Notes under the pieces: generated by a model | Databases searched by the model: none | What the model was told of the DNA's origin: nothing | What the model saw: only the letters and a program-made list of their open reading frames with translations | NCBI GenBank assembly: GCA_951230915.1 | Contig: OX579635.1 | Location: forward strand, 8,246,001 to 8,310,000 | Source of the DNA: Antitrichia curtipendula | Lineage: Eukaryota; Streptophyta; Bryopsida; Hypnales; Leucodontaceae | Direction: 5' to 3' | DNA length: 64,000 nucleotides | Translations under genes and position numbers: made by a program | Part shown: piece after piece, positions 1 through 11,307 of the stretch | Numbering within the stretch: the stretch's first letter is position 1 | Layout of the letters: the number at the start of each line of letters is the position of its first letter

Positions 1-189
1 GTTTTGTTGGAGGAGGAGAAAGGGAGGTTCAAGGTTTGTGCCCCGCCAATACATTTATTCTGCTGGAACCCTCTTTCTATGTGCTAGTGTGCACCTGAAA
101 ACAAAATTGTTGGCTTGTTGGTATGTTTTCAATGTAGGACAAGGACAAATATGCGTAGTACCTGCATTTAGTGGAATTGCAAATAAGTC

Positions 190-731
190 AAAGTGTCTAG
201 ATATGGCAACTCCTATTTCTATGAGGTGCGTTTGGATGGGCCTATTTAATTTTCAGGACATTTAATGCTAAATCCCGTGTGTTCATCCCTGATATATGTA
301 AACATATTCTCTTAACTGATTGGTTGCTTTGTATTTTATAGCCTTGGGTAGTAAAATTGCTCAGCAATGTGGATCCCAAGAAAGTCTACCAATATTTCAA
401 CAACCGTTACGCAAATCCTTCCACATTTACAGTGATGATGGTTGGAGCCATAAGCACTGTAGAGTCGTTGCCACTCATTCTACAATATTTGGTAATATGT
501 TGTTCACCCTCTACTCCTTCTATATTTGATTAAATGGAAGTTGAGCTCTGTATGGTTCTTTCAACAAACTTATTCAGATGATATTGCAACAGATTTGGTA
601 GAATCAACCTAGAAAATATTGTTGTGCCCATGATATGTGTGAACTTTGTAGCCTAGGAATCACCATTTTTCTGATATCACTCTTTTTTTATCCTATGAAG
701 GGTGGAAGTCGCAAGCCAAAGAAATTAGTGA
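190..731 (+). pseudogene. PQQL-like M16 zinc protease, three 3' exons (partial or decayed)
   Basis: Three short blocks read as consecutive exons of the plant PQQL-type insulinase-family (M16) peptidase. Block 1 (about 190-227) gives RYGNSYFYE and ends at a strong donor (GAG|gtgcgt). Block 2 (342-491) follows a ttttatag acceptor and gives 50 codons including DPKKVYQYF and PSTFTVMMVGAI...LPLILQYL, ending at |gtaata. Block 3 (701 to about 730) follows a T-rich acceptor and begins GGSRKPKK. Joined in phase, they follow the family's order: the YGNSYFF-type motif, the VDP helix, the PSTFTVVIVG strand, then QYLGG-PKP. The HXXEH zinc site would lie upstream of the window. I found no downstream exon for the remaining C-terminal M16 domain between 731 and 3000, so this is either a truncated relic or a gene with very long introns. 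Family identity is fairly sure; functional status is not. Confidence 0.6.
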
Positions 732-3169
732 TGGCTTACAATTGTGAAAGTTTGTCAGTCATATGAGATTGTAAGGTGTAGTCCTTATCCGACACTATCA
801 TTTATTTTTTGATCTTGTAAAATGCAGTTGCATCTTGGATACAAGCATACAAAAATCTTTGTTTTGTAGTTTTGAAATTAGAATTTGTGTATTGTATGGA
901 TATGCATACATTATTGAGTTACATCTTGTACATTTTTTTGTTTTGTCCTATAAGAGAAGAAATGCGCAGATAAGTGCATTAAAAAAATCTATTTCTCGGA
1001 TAATAATGAAAATGGGACTTGGTATGATGGTTTAAAGAATGTAATGCTGGTGCAGGAAGAACCATCCTCCAAAAATTAAGAAGATGATTGAACGAATAGT
1101 CCTGTGCGTGTAGTTGTTGTTTTCTATGGATATGGACTAACTTTTAGCCACACTTCGAGGACATTGTTATTCAAATATTGTAATATGGGAGGACATGAAT
1201 TGACTATGTGAATTCAAAAAGAGTTATGGTCCATACCTGCGGTTTCTTGCCAGACACCGAGTTGAATGGGCTCATGTTGATGATGTCAACCTAATTTCCA
1301 CTTTGACTAATTTATGAGATTTTTATTATATCTTTTTTACGTAGACCTATACATCTGGGCAGCAGTTCCTACCGATCGTTCTCATGTTTGAGGTTGTTTT
1401 GATTAGAATTATGTTCAAGCTAACATGTTAGACGCGGTTGGACATGTAGGTATTCGGTGGTATGAACAAAGGCTCCAAGTGTGGTTATCACATGTATAAT
1501 TGTCTGGCTCAGGCTGTGCTTTCAACTTTGTACACTGAAACTAGCTATTGAGTTTCGTATTTTATAATTTTTTTGTGAATTGCATGATTATGTTTATTTA
1601 TGTGATTAATACAGAACTGAAAGAGTAATTGAAGTTGTGTAACTGAAGTTGTGTATCCTTTTGGAGTCTAAAAAAAAATGTTATGTATAGAATCTACTCA
1701 GGAACAGTGTCTGGAGCACATGAAGCATTTATCGTTGGCCTTCCTGCAATATCTCTAGATTCTTAATGGTATTCTATATTCTTTTGTTCAAATTTTGTTC
1801 ACGTTCTTGTTAATTCTTTATGAAGGAACTGCATGTGTTCGTTCCTTTGATCCTTTCAGAAGCTTATCTGAACAATTTAATTAGATTCTTTGGAGGTATT
1901 TATTACAACCTGTTTAGCTGAATCTAACACAACATTTCAGAAAAGAATCATTTAGTGTTACAATCAGTTTTTGCAAAATTACTGAAACATTGATACCATC
2001 AGGAATGCTGCATTTTGTGTATAATAAAGGCTCAGCTTTTGTTGTAGTCTCTTTCTTTGGGGTGTATATGACTTTGATATAGCAGTAAAGCATAATGTTC
2101 CTAATCTTTGGTTTTGAATTAAATATTAAAACTTCTCTATTCCAACTGCTTTCCATTCAAGTATGGATTTCAATGTTTGGGATTTGATCTTGATGTCCAA
2201 CTCTTTCTTTGATCATTAACACCATGTTGCTCATTGGTCTATGGCTTCTCTGTTGCTCACTTTTAATCTCTGAATAAATATTATGCTCTCTTTGGTGGCA
2301 ATTTGAACATGTGTGTCAGAGATGCTTAATTTTGTCAACATGTCTCATATTTTGGTCTCCGATTGAGTACAAACATCTTTACAGGATTGGCACCTTTGTC
2401 TTCATTTTACAGTAGGATGTTTCCGTAGAATCAGCAAGTGTGGAACATATGGGGGTATCGAATATTCAATATTTGTAAGTTGCAATGCGTTCATAATTTA
2501 CATTAAAATTCAGAGTATTTTATTCAAGTGAGTGTCCATAGAAGCATTATTTTTTTGGTTCAAGTTTTAGGAACTGTACTGAATTTGACAGCATTCTTCC
2601 GGGTACCTTAATGGTAACAATTTCTGTGGAGTTAGCTTTCTCTACACAATACTTTCAACTTCTGAAGTCCATGGAGGATGTGCTTGTTGTGATAAACATA
2701 ATATTTATAAAAAATTCCAACAGGGATTTCTATACTTGTCCTAGCTTGTGTTTTCATGTACCTCAAATCTTGAAGTTTGATCATGCAGCTCATAAAGAGG
2801 ACCAACCACCTTGTGCAGCACTGCAGCAGAGCTGAGGGGCGGATACATCTGAATTGTACTTGAATTCCACAAGGATGTGATACATGTCGAGATCACTCCA
2901 TGTAAGAAAAGATAAGCTTCTACGAGCTAAAGATGACAGATAAGAGTAATCACATGTCGCCACCCAGCCATGATTGTTTATTGCAGAGCATTTCAAGCTC
3001 TTTGGCTAATAGTATTTGGTTATTTTACTAGATGATGTTGGAGATGCATCATTAGGGCAATTTGAAGCCTATACTTGATTTAATTATAGTAGTTGTGAAG
3101 TTATTATTTTGCAATAAATATTGCAATTTTCAGCTACTTTTTTGTCATCACAACCATCTTTTTTCATCT
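732..3169. other. AT-rich stretch without recognisable gene
   Basis: No reading frame here resembles a known protein, and no further PQQL exon could be recognised. The many short T-rich tracts are compatible with intron or decayed DNA downstream of the PQQL fragment. Confidence 0.5.
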
Positions 3170-3356
3170 ATTTTATCAATTGGAATTGCATCCAATCCCA
3201 AAGTTCACTTCCACTGCATGAATGTGTATGCAAAAATTCATCCATTCTATTTAGTTTCATCCAAAAATGAGATGGAATCCATCCAAGTTATATGACAATG
3301 TTCATCCAATTATTCAATAAAATTCATCCAAATTTGACCAAAATTCATCCACATTG
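3170..3356. repeat. Degenerate TTCATCCA-motif cluster
   Basis: About seven copies of the octamer TTCATCCA or one-base variants (GCATCCAA, ATCCATCCA) lie at irregular 18-40 base spacing, usually inside an AAATTCATCCAAAT context. It looks like an eroded short tandem or subterminal repeat array rather than coding sequence. Confidence 0.55.
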
Positions 3357-4445
3357 CTACTTGTGTGATCTAAAATTACCCCACCCTGAAGCGTACAAAG
3401 ATGGGGGTAGTGGGAGGCATAAAGATTTCCCCCCATCTCGTGCATTAGTGTAAAGTGGGGGTAAAAGGGGGTTTAACCCTTCCCAGTTTTGCATTGGGTA
3501 ACCCGCCGAAAGTTCCCAGTGTATAGCCGGCGGGCCGTCGATCATCCCCATCCGCCGATTGATCTGCAGCCTGGAAGGTCAGATCGATGTCTGTAGTGTC
3601 TGTAGTGTCTGTGTCCTTTTCGATATTCTGCTGATCACCCCTTTCGATGAACCCCTGAAGGACCAAGCGACTGTTCAACGTATACAAGAAATCTCGGGTA
3701 GTTGCACACTAAGTCAAGAATTTTGGATGTTCACGAAATTTAGAAATTAAACAAGATGAGAACATGTACCGCACTGGTTCTCCAGGGATTAATTTCTTGT
3801 ACCTGAGCTCGACAATTTAGCTATCTGGCGTCTGGAATTAATGTGCTTTGTGATAATCAGCAATATGCAAGTTTAGGTGAGACAGAGGTCTAGCTAGAAT
3901 CACTCGCGATCGCTTGCCTGGCAAGCAAGCACTGCATGCTGTCGCATTCATTTTGACCAGAATTCGAAGGGTGCTGGTCAAGCTAAGGTGTTGATGGGCA
4001 AGAACTGGATCGAAATGATGATACTGTCGGGAGCTGAGTTTCGTTCGTTCTCATTTCTGTCTTAAGAACTTCCTTTCAACAGCGCTCTAAAGGACCCGTG
4101 GAATCACATACATACCCGTAATCACATAGGGAGGCGGCGCTGGGGGCATCCTAAAACGTAAGTACGTAACCGACCTCATTTCAATTCTGCAAATTAGAGT
4201 GTAGGTCAAATGCTGTGATGTGTATCAAGTGACTACTTTTTCTCCAAAATCTGTGGACATCTTGAAAGTGTAGCTGCATAAGGGTTTTCAATTTTGGAGC
4301 ACACTACCAACAGCTAGCGCCAAATGTGTCGAACTTCTAGTTAGTCATAAGATTTTGTTCTTTTGAAACCAATTTAGAAGTCGGTACCACAGGCTGTTAT
4401 TAACGCTGAACCGAGATTTTTATTCACTTTGTGGTGCATATGCAG
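3357..4445. other. Gene-free spacer upstream of the lipin-like gene
   Basis: Contains a short G-rich patch (3400-3480) and a small direct repeat of CTGTAGTGT near 3590-3612. Overlapping small frames on both strands resemble nothing known. A leader or first exon of the lipin-like gene may lie here, because the frame stays open upstream of its first ATG as far as a good acceptor at 4445, but I could not place that exon. Confidence 0.4.
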
Positions 4446-4453
4446 AAGTAACC

Positions 4454-7400
4454 ATGGGCAATGTCTGGACCACAGGATTCGCAAATGACATCATAGTTGT
4501 CAGGCAACCGGATGGCACCCTCCGCTGCTCTGCAGTGAACGTTCGATTCTCACACCAGGATAACTTTGCGAATTGGAAAGAGAAAAATGTCACTGTCTCC
4601 ATTAACGGTATAGTCCTGACCTCTCTACGCGAACTGAACCCGAGAAACGAGTCAAGCTACGGGGGATTTCGATTTACATCTCCATGCCTTGAAAGCATGC
4701 GACTTCGTCATGAACTGAACGACATCACTTTCACAATCAATTCCCACGGGCAGGATGTCGAGGTTTTTGCCGATCTATACTTTTATTTTTAAGACTTCCC
4801 GAGGACTTTGTTAGAGAAGGTTTATTTGAAGAGCACATTCACTTTGTTGTAAGGTATACTGTATATACTCAATAGGTACGGTGGAGACGTTCGTTAAAAT
4901 GGCGTGCTCAAGCTAGAGCACCAAATTCCAAAACTGTGAAGTTTAAATTCAAGTGCCAAGAGCTCTGAAGACTTGGATTATAGAGTGATTGTCATTAAAA
5001 TGCCACTTTTCCAGGACTTCGCCCATCTCGAACTTAAGGTTCATACCTGTCCAATTTTTCAGAACTCTGAGCACTGGAATAGAGTTATGTGCATGCACAA
5101 GTCATTTTAACATAAATATGACCATAGAATTTTTAGGTTTCAGCTAGTGGGGCGCCTGGCGGACCAATTTTGCTGTAATTGACTTGATACAGGTTAAGGC
5201 CCGCATGTTTCTCTGGCGCTCGGATTCGCGTATTGTGATTACAGACGTGGATGGTACGATCACAAAGTAGGTTCAAACTCCCCTTCCTCACTTCAGTTAA
5301 TGTAGGACTTGTAGCTTGAAACTAAGTTGAGCGATGTCTACTTGGTACTCCGTAAAATATAGGTCAAAAGGTGTAAGTGCTAGTAGGTCACTCAATAGTT
5401 ATTTCCAAATAATTATAACTCGAGAAATCGAGTTGCTTAGGAATTTGAAGGCCTGAAAATCATATGAAAAGCTAGTATGTTGACTCATTGTTTTCGATTC
5501 CGAATTTGGATGCCAGTCATATATTTGTGAGAGTAGTACAGAGTTATCAAATGGACGTTTGAGTACATAGCGCTTAATTAATTGCATGTGCCGTACGTAG
5601 GTCCGATAAGCGGGGAATTGTCATGCGTTTATGGAATCTCGACTGGACCCAAGATGGAGTTAGCCGCATGTTTTCTGCAATTCAGGTGATCCCAAATTCA
5701 AGAGCTAGACAGGCCGGATTTCCACCCCATCCCCTCCGGATGCTTGAGTCATTTCATTTCCTTCCTTTCTTAGGGTTCACCATGTCATTGGAATGGAATT
5801 GCGCCAATTTAACGTTCTACTAAGGCTTCCAATTATTTCATTGATAGTAAAAATCTCCAACGGTATATATAGGGTCCGAGCTTATATAATTAATTCGTGT
5901 CGTGAATGATCGATAAGTCTGCCACCACAACTGACTCACGTTTGGTGGTGGCTGTTCAGAATAATGGCTACCAAGTAATTTATTTGACCGGACGTCCAAG
6001 ATACGAGGCAGAAGCGACCCGCAATTTGCTAGACGATGTGCAACAGGTGAGATATCGACTACTTCCGCGGATATGTTATTTCAAGAAGTCCTCAAGGTGA
6101 CAGGATATTAATTTTCCGCTGTTACTTGCTTGAAAATTGCTTGAAAATTGCTTGTCTGATAGCTTCTGGACGTTGTAAAGGGCTACATTATATTGGTGGC
6201 TGCAATTTATGCCTTTATGGGTTGTAGGATGGTGAATTCCTACCGAAAGGACCAGTAATCGTTTCTCCTGACGGATGGAGAGCCGCCTTTAATCGTGAAG
6301 GTGAGTACAAGTCTTGTTTGGACAGTGTTAATTATCTCGATTGCTCAGAAAGTACGTGTGCAGTTGATCACAGTCACAATCATGATCGTGTGGCCGTGTG
6401 CGTGCGTGGTTGATTTTGCAGTTGGGGCGAAGACTCAGCATGAGGATTTCAAAATTCCAATGCTCAAGGTATGCGCCTCCTTTGGCTTAAATAGCTTTCT
6501 GCAAGTCTGAAACTATCCTGCCAGTCTAGCTTGAATTTTGGGATATTGGAAAGAGGATGAAATTAAGCTACTGTAGTTCCTCCGAGTTTTGAAATTTTTT
6601 AATTTTAAAAACAATGGCAACTCACTACTTACTCTGGCCAATCCGTCCAGTAGGGGTTAAGTGGATGCTAGCTACCTGAGAGTAAAGCATGACCATTCAC
6701 GGATTTCACATGTTTGATTCCTTGTTCTGTAGCAAATACGGGAATTATTCCCTGCTTACCACCCGAAACGCAAAGAAGCGGGTCCCTTCCACGCGGGGTT
6801 TGGAAACCGACGGAGTGATGCACAGACGTACCAATACTTTCAGATTCCGTGCAACAGCATATTTCATCTCAGCCGTTCCAAGGTACGAAATTGCAGTCAG
6901 TGGTGTTATCTCGAGAGTACTAATCATGAGAGAATCTGATCTTGAGTTTGGAAGATCACAATCACCTAGCGTTATACTCCGTATTATTTTTTTTAATCAT
7001 GTTTGCGCTTCTCGCTGCAGTTTCTTTCAATTTGTTGTTACATACTCCCTCCTTCCCAAAATAAGTGTCCTAGTTGGACTTGGACCTCATGTTTTGAATG
7101 GGTCATATGGAGATTTTGTTTAGGTTACAATGAACACATGCAATGTATTATTGATTGGATATGGTGATGTAACATTATCCCCATTTGGGTGTATGCTTTT
7201 CACAATGATTAGTGAATTTGGTATTAAACATTTATGGGGAATTTCGTTAAAATGACAGTCACTCCGCAACTTTAGCACTTTTATACGTAACCATGAATGA
7301 ATGGATGAATACATATATAAAAACTGGCCGGGTGTCGTATGTGGGACAGAGAGCAGTTGTGGTGAAGTCTGAGGAGGAAACCATCAACGCCATCTTCCCC

Positions 7401-7454
7401 AACAACTACAACGGCTTTTCCAGTTTTGTGGACAATTTTTTCCCTCCAGAGTAG
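4454..7454 (+). CDS. Compact lipin-like phosphatidate phosphatase (N-LIP + LNS2)
   Basis: Eight exons: 4454-4762, 5193-5266, 5601-5685, 5960-6046, 6228-6300, 6422-6468, 6733-6882 and about 7350-7454. Introns 1-6 are GT-AG and all phases agree; the last acceptor is uncertain. The product is about 309 residues. Residues 1-90 match the N-terminal lipin domain (DIIVVRQPDGTLRC, then VSINGI). Residues 104-300 are the LNS2 domain: FLWRSDSRIVITDVDGT carries the DxDxT catalytic motif (D121, D123), followed by NNGYQVIYLTGRP, LPKGPVIVSPDG and HAGFGNR. Lipins dephosphorylate phosphatidate to diacylglycerol at the ER. Plant and animal members are usually 700-1000 residues with a long middle region, absent here. 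The ATG at 4454 sits in a good context (aaccATGG), but an acceptor (gcatatgcag) eight bases upstream with an open frame suggests a possible extra 5' exon. An LNS2 phosphatase outside the PAH subfamily is the main alternative reading. Confidence 0.82.
7045..7080. repeat. Single Stowaway-like terminus inside lipin intron 7
   Basis: After a TA dinucleotide the sequence reads CTCCCTCCTTCCCAAAATAA, the classic Stowaway MITE end. No matching inverted end was found in the next few hundred bases, so this is a solo or truncated terminus within the last intron of the lipin-like gene. Confidence 0.5.
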
Positions 7455-8087
7455 GACTGTGCCGATCCAGCAGCGGAAGAACGGAGTTCGTCTCATCACT
7501 CTCGCAGGGTCAAAGAATATGGCAAATCTTTGTTTCAACACCTTAGCTAGAATCTACGTACGAGTCAAGTAGGGTTGATGTCTCACTGCATTGATTTGGA
7601 CTAATAGAGAGGAAGGATAGTTAGTGACACTGCGAAAATTTTATTTATGTGGAAATTGGTACTTGCACTAAATCAAGGAATTTCATTAAAATGGCATATT
7701 TTCATATGTCATTTTCAGACCGTTCAGTTTGAACTACAAAAGTGCCATCTTGGACAGGTATAGATTTCAGACATCTAGGACAAGTGTACATTTCAGACTG
7801 TATGGTATAAACCACAAAAAGTGGAATTGGCATCTAACCCAAGTCATTTCATATTTATTAGAGCTTTGTGGAATTAGTTATGAAATTTTTGAAGTTGAAA
7901 TGGCATAGGGCTCTAAAATCGCCCACTTCCTAAAGTGCATATTGTTTGTGCATTGCTAAAGGCTATGAATAAGCAATATGTACAAACAATGCACATTTGA
8001 GGAGGTGACAATTTTAGAACCTGTGCACTTTTAGATCCTCCTACCTCATCTCCACTTCAGTTGCCCTTGCTAGCAACTCCACATTGA
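7455..8087. other. Gene-free spacer with dispersed repeat fragments
   Basis: Fragments beginning GGAATTTCATTAAAATGGCA (near 7679) recall the motif at 7232 and at 9835 in the same orientation, so this stretch seems to be made of pieces of one dispersed repeat family. No gene is visible. Confidence 0.45.
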
Positions 8088-8632
8088 TTAATCCTTAAAG
8101 GACATCCTATGTCGAGGCTTGGTCAAACTTCATTAGATTACTACATTAAAAGATAGGTTTCAAAATTTTGATATTTTTCACATGTAGTAACATATGTCTA
8201 ATCTTGTTTTTAATAATTAAAAACATGGAATTGAATTTTATATGATTCTTAAAATAAATTTATGTATAAAAATCATAGTAATTATAAAAATGCTTAAAAT
8301 ACTATGAATTAAAAAAAAAAATGAAAATACTAGTGGCAAACATCATGTTGTAATTGGTGTACATCCTAGAGATTACATGAAGAGAAATTTGATAAAAATA
8401 AAAAGCTCAAAAGTGGTGTGTTTTGAGCTTTTAAGATGCTATCTTGAAAGTGTCATAAAAATCATAATTTTAAAATTTTAAAATAAATAAATAAATGGAA
8501 TAAAAAATAGATTATTGGAGCTATATTTTCTCAGTGAACCTTTAAAATATTTAAAATAAATAACTATGTGAAAATTCAAATACTTTGACTTTCAATGTGT
8601 CCAAGGGGCATGCATTGTCCTCTAAGGGTTAA
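8088..8632. mobile_element. TTAA-bounded MITE-like element, about 545 bp
   Basis: The left end reads TTAATCCTTAAAGGACAT and the right end, reverse complemented, TTAACCCTTAGAGGACAA. Both begin with TTAA, matching the family seen at 30725, 39269, 40865 and 44280. The interior is AT-rich and non-coding. Confidence 0.6.
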
Positions 8633-8845
8633 GCTTAGACATGACTTTCCTCCCAAGCATGGTCTTCCAACTAGCGATATCCCACTACTTTAGCACCTTC
8701 CACAATGTTGCACCTTAAAAAGTAACTAATGGTATGTCCACACTTGGTGTTAGGGATGGTGCTTGCAATTTGAATCCAGTCTCCAAATAGGTTTGCATTC
8801 ATTCCTAAGACCTGTAGTAAGTCGTAGTTTCTAAAATCTTGCCAA

Positions 8846-9066
8846 TTAACGCATAAATGACGAACTAGTGACTATGGAAATCATCTATGTTGATACTATG
8901 GGAATCATTGGTCTAAGAAAATCCAAGAGTACTCATTGAAAGTCAAAGTACTATAGAAGATCTCCCTTTTTCATCCGGGGATGAATAGTTGCACTTATGT
9001 CCTACACTAAAAGATTCTTTATCATCCATCGGAAACCAAATGTTTGCCTCGACATTTAAGGGTTAA
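8846..9066. mobile_element. TTAA-bounded short element, B family (copy at 8.8 kb)
   Basis: The left end is TTAACGCATAAATGACGA and the right end, reverse complemented, TTAACCCTTAAATGTCGA. The interior (AGTACTCATTGAAAGTCAAA, GATGAATAGTTGCACTTATG, CATCCATCGG) matches the copy at 30499-30728 and, inverted, the copy at 45504-45713. No coding capacity. Confidence 0.65.
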
Positions 9067-9353
9067 CTAAATTGAGATTCAGAGGGATTGTTAATTGCCC
9101 AGCTGAAATTTTAAACCACAGGCAGGGTAAAGTCTTAAAATCTAAGACTTGCATAGATCTTGTTCCAGATGGGCATCCTGAGCCTCTCCAATTTCAAATG
9201 GGTGTGACCCGTACAACAGGCACAACGAGGTCACCATAAAAACTAGTTTCATCTGATAATTGAAACAGTAGTTTATACTTCAGTTTTTGGAAATAACGAT
9301 TTGTTCATACCCAAGCTTGTGCTATTTGTCATCGGGGGACATCCAAAGCCTGG

Positions 9354-9390
9354 CTAAGGGTTTAGGGTTAAGGGTTTAGGGTTTAAGGTA
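9354..9390 (+). repeat. Interstitial telomere-type repeat (TTTAGGG)
   Basis: A run of imperfect TTTAGGG/TTAAGGG units, about five in all. This is the plant-type telomeric heptamer and it lies far from any gene, so a small interstitial telomeric relic or repair insertion is more likely than a promoter telo-box. Confidence 0.6.
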
Positions 9391-9831
9391 GTATGCTCTA
9401 AAACCAACCATTTAAGGACCAATCCGCCTTTTTCATAGGTTCCCATGGACAGAAATATTTTTAGATCATTTTCAGGGAAAGAAAAATAGATGTGGAACCT
9501 AACAAAAGTGGTTTTGTATTTTTCCAAGCATTTTTGAGTTATTTATAAATTTTCAAAGATTTGGGACATAGGCCTCTATTTGTGACCGTAGGTCTCCCAA
9601 AATCCGTCCACTTGCAACTTGTAAAGAGAAGTGCGGAAATCAAAGACAATGATTGTCTCTTGCAATAGAAAAATATTTTTTCCTTGACTCATTCAATTGC
9701 TAAATTGGTCCATTTAAGGATCACTTCATCTCTATTCTCCTAGGGTCAATTTGATGGAGAGGGTCGCTTTCAAAGCATACTACCTTATGTGTGACAAATG
9801 ACAATTTGCAGTGAAGAAGTATCAAGCGTTT

Positions 9832-10035
9832 ATGGGGAATTTTGTTAAAATGGCAGTCATTCCACAACTTCGGCACTTTTATGAGCACTTTTATAGTTTA
9901 GACCGTATGCTCTAAACTCTGTACATTTCGATGGTTTAGATTGCGCAGTTTGAAATCTATACCTATTCTAGGCGGTTTAGATTGTGCAGTTTGAAAATGG
10001 TATATGGAATATTTTCATTTTGACAAAATTCTCTA
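9832..10035. mobile_element. MITE-like element, about 200 bp, with GAATTTTGT ends
   Basis: The left end is GGGGAATTTTGTTAAAATGG and the right end, reverse complemented, AGAGAATTTTGTCAAAATGA. It is flanked by TA on each side. Related left ends occur near 7232 and 7679. Internally it carries two GGTTTAGATTG(C/T)GCAGTTTG motifs 52 bases apart. Confidence 0.45.
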
Positions 10036-11307
10036 TATTCATGCTCAAGTCAAACGGATCCAAGATAAGTCCAACCAAGGCTTGCAACAAACGACCAATG
10101 CATATGAGAATTGCCGAATATGTAACTGAGAAACTCAATTGTGAAAGGACTTGCATCACTTAAATTTGACGTTAGAGATTGGATGCTAGAGAAGGTGATA
10201 TTAGATGGAAATTGGTTGGGAGCCCTTTTTAGATTTTTGAATTCAATCCTTATTATCACATCCTTTTACTTCTTGTGACAAAATCAAGAAGTTTGGTAAG
10301 AAGATCTAGATACCATGTATTCGGATCAAATTTGTTAGACCTTGTATAAAATCATTTCTTAGTATACAATTTTTATTTATTAATATTTTCTATACTATTC
10401 AATTATGCTACATTATATGATATATTTAATTATATTTTAACAAATTTGACCCAATCATAGAATAGGATATTAGAGTGGTCATGTTGTGCACAACTTTCAA
10501 TTGCATCTATTCAAACTTTTTGAAGACTTCTTTCAAATGAATGACACTTTTGAACCTATTGGAATGCAATGAACTTACTTTAAGGGTAATTTAATTCACC
10601 TAATGTATGGACTTTGAGGTAGTTGGAATACCATAGGATATTGGTAGACAAAATATCAAAGGGCCTAAACTACACCAAATATTAGAAAATGCACAAAACA
10701 CAAATAGTAATGAATTCCCCTACATATTGTATGGTATGTAGAAAGATATCTAAATAATGTTTGTTTAGCTCATTGGATGAATGAGGTACATTTGCGTTGA
10801 GTATCTCTCCTATGAATTGAGCATTTCTATCAATATCTCTCTATTATGTGGTTGAATGATGAATTACTCTCTCAAATCTTTTCTTTCTTGTAATTCAATA
10901 AACCTATCAACACCAAGTAGAAGCATATTCAAAGCATAAGCTATTTGACTTATTGCTCCAAATCATAGAAAATTGACCTTTCTAAATGTAAAAGATAGGT
11001 ACCATCTTTTAAAAAGTAAAAAACAAAGAAAATTAGAAGTAAAAAAAAAAGGCAATATTTCACTTAAAAGAAAAGTAAAAAACTAAGATGAAATTGAAAA
11101 GGACAGAAGTCATCACCTCTAACATGGTATGAAAATTGAAGCACTTCATATAATTGTATTAAAATACACAAATAGAAATCAATTCATTTGTTTTAATTAA
11201 AATTCGGATCTAATGAACAATTGAATGTCTTTTCACCTACTGTAGGTAAGCCATTTACACAAACATCTGCAAACTTGAAGAAGGTGGCATTATTGAGCCT
11301 TCAATAT
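10036..11307. other. AT-rich intergenic DNA
   Basis: No gene, RNA or complete element recognised. The last part should hold the 3' untranslated region of the ankyrin-PGG gene. Confidence 0.45.

Noticed and set aside
6689..7123. 144-residue plus-strand frame
   Set aside because: It runs through lipin exon 7 in the wrong frame and on into the intron; the in-phase frame carries the HAGFGNR motif.
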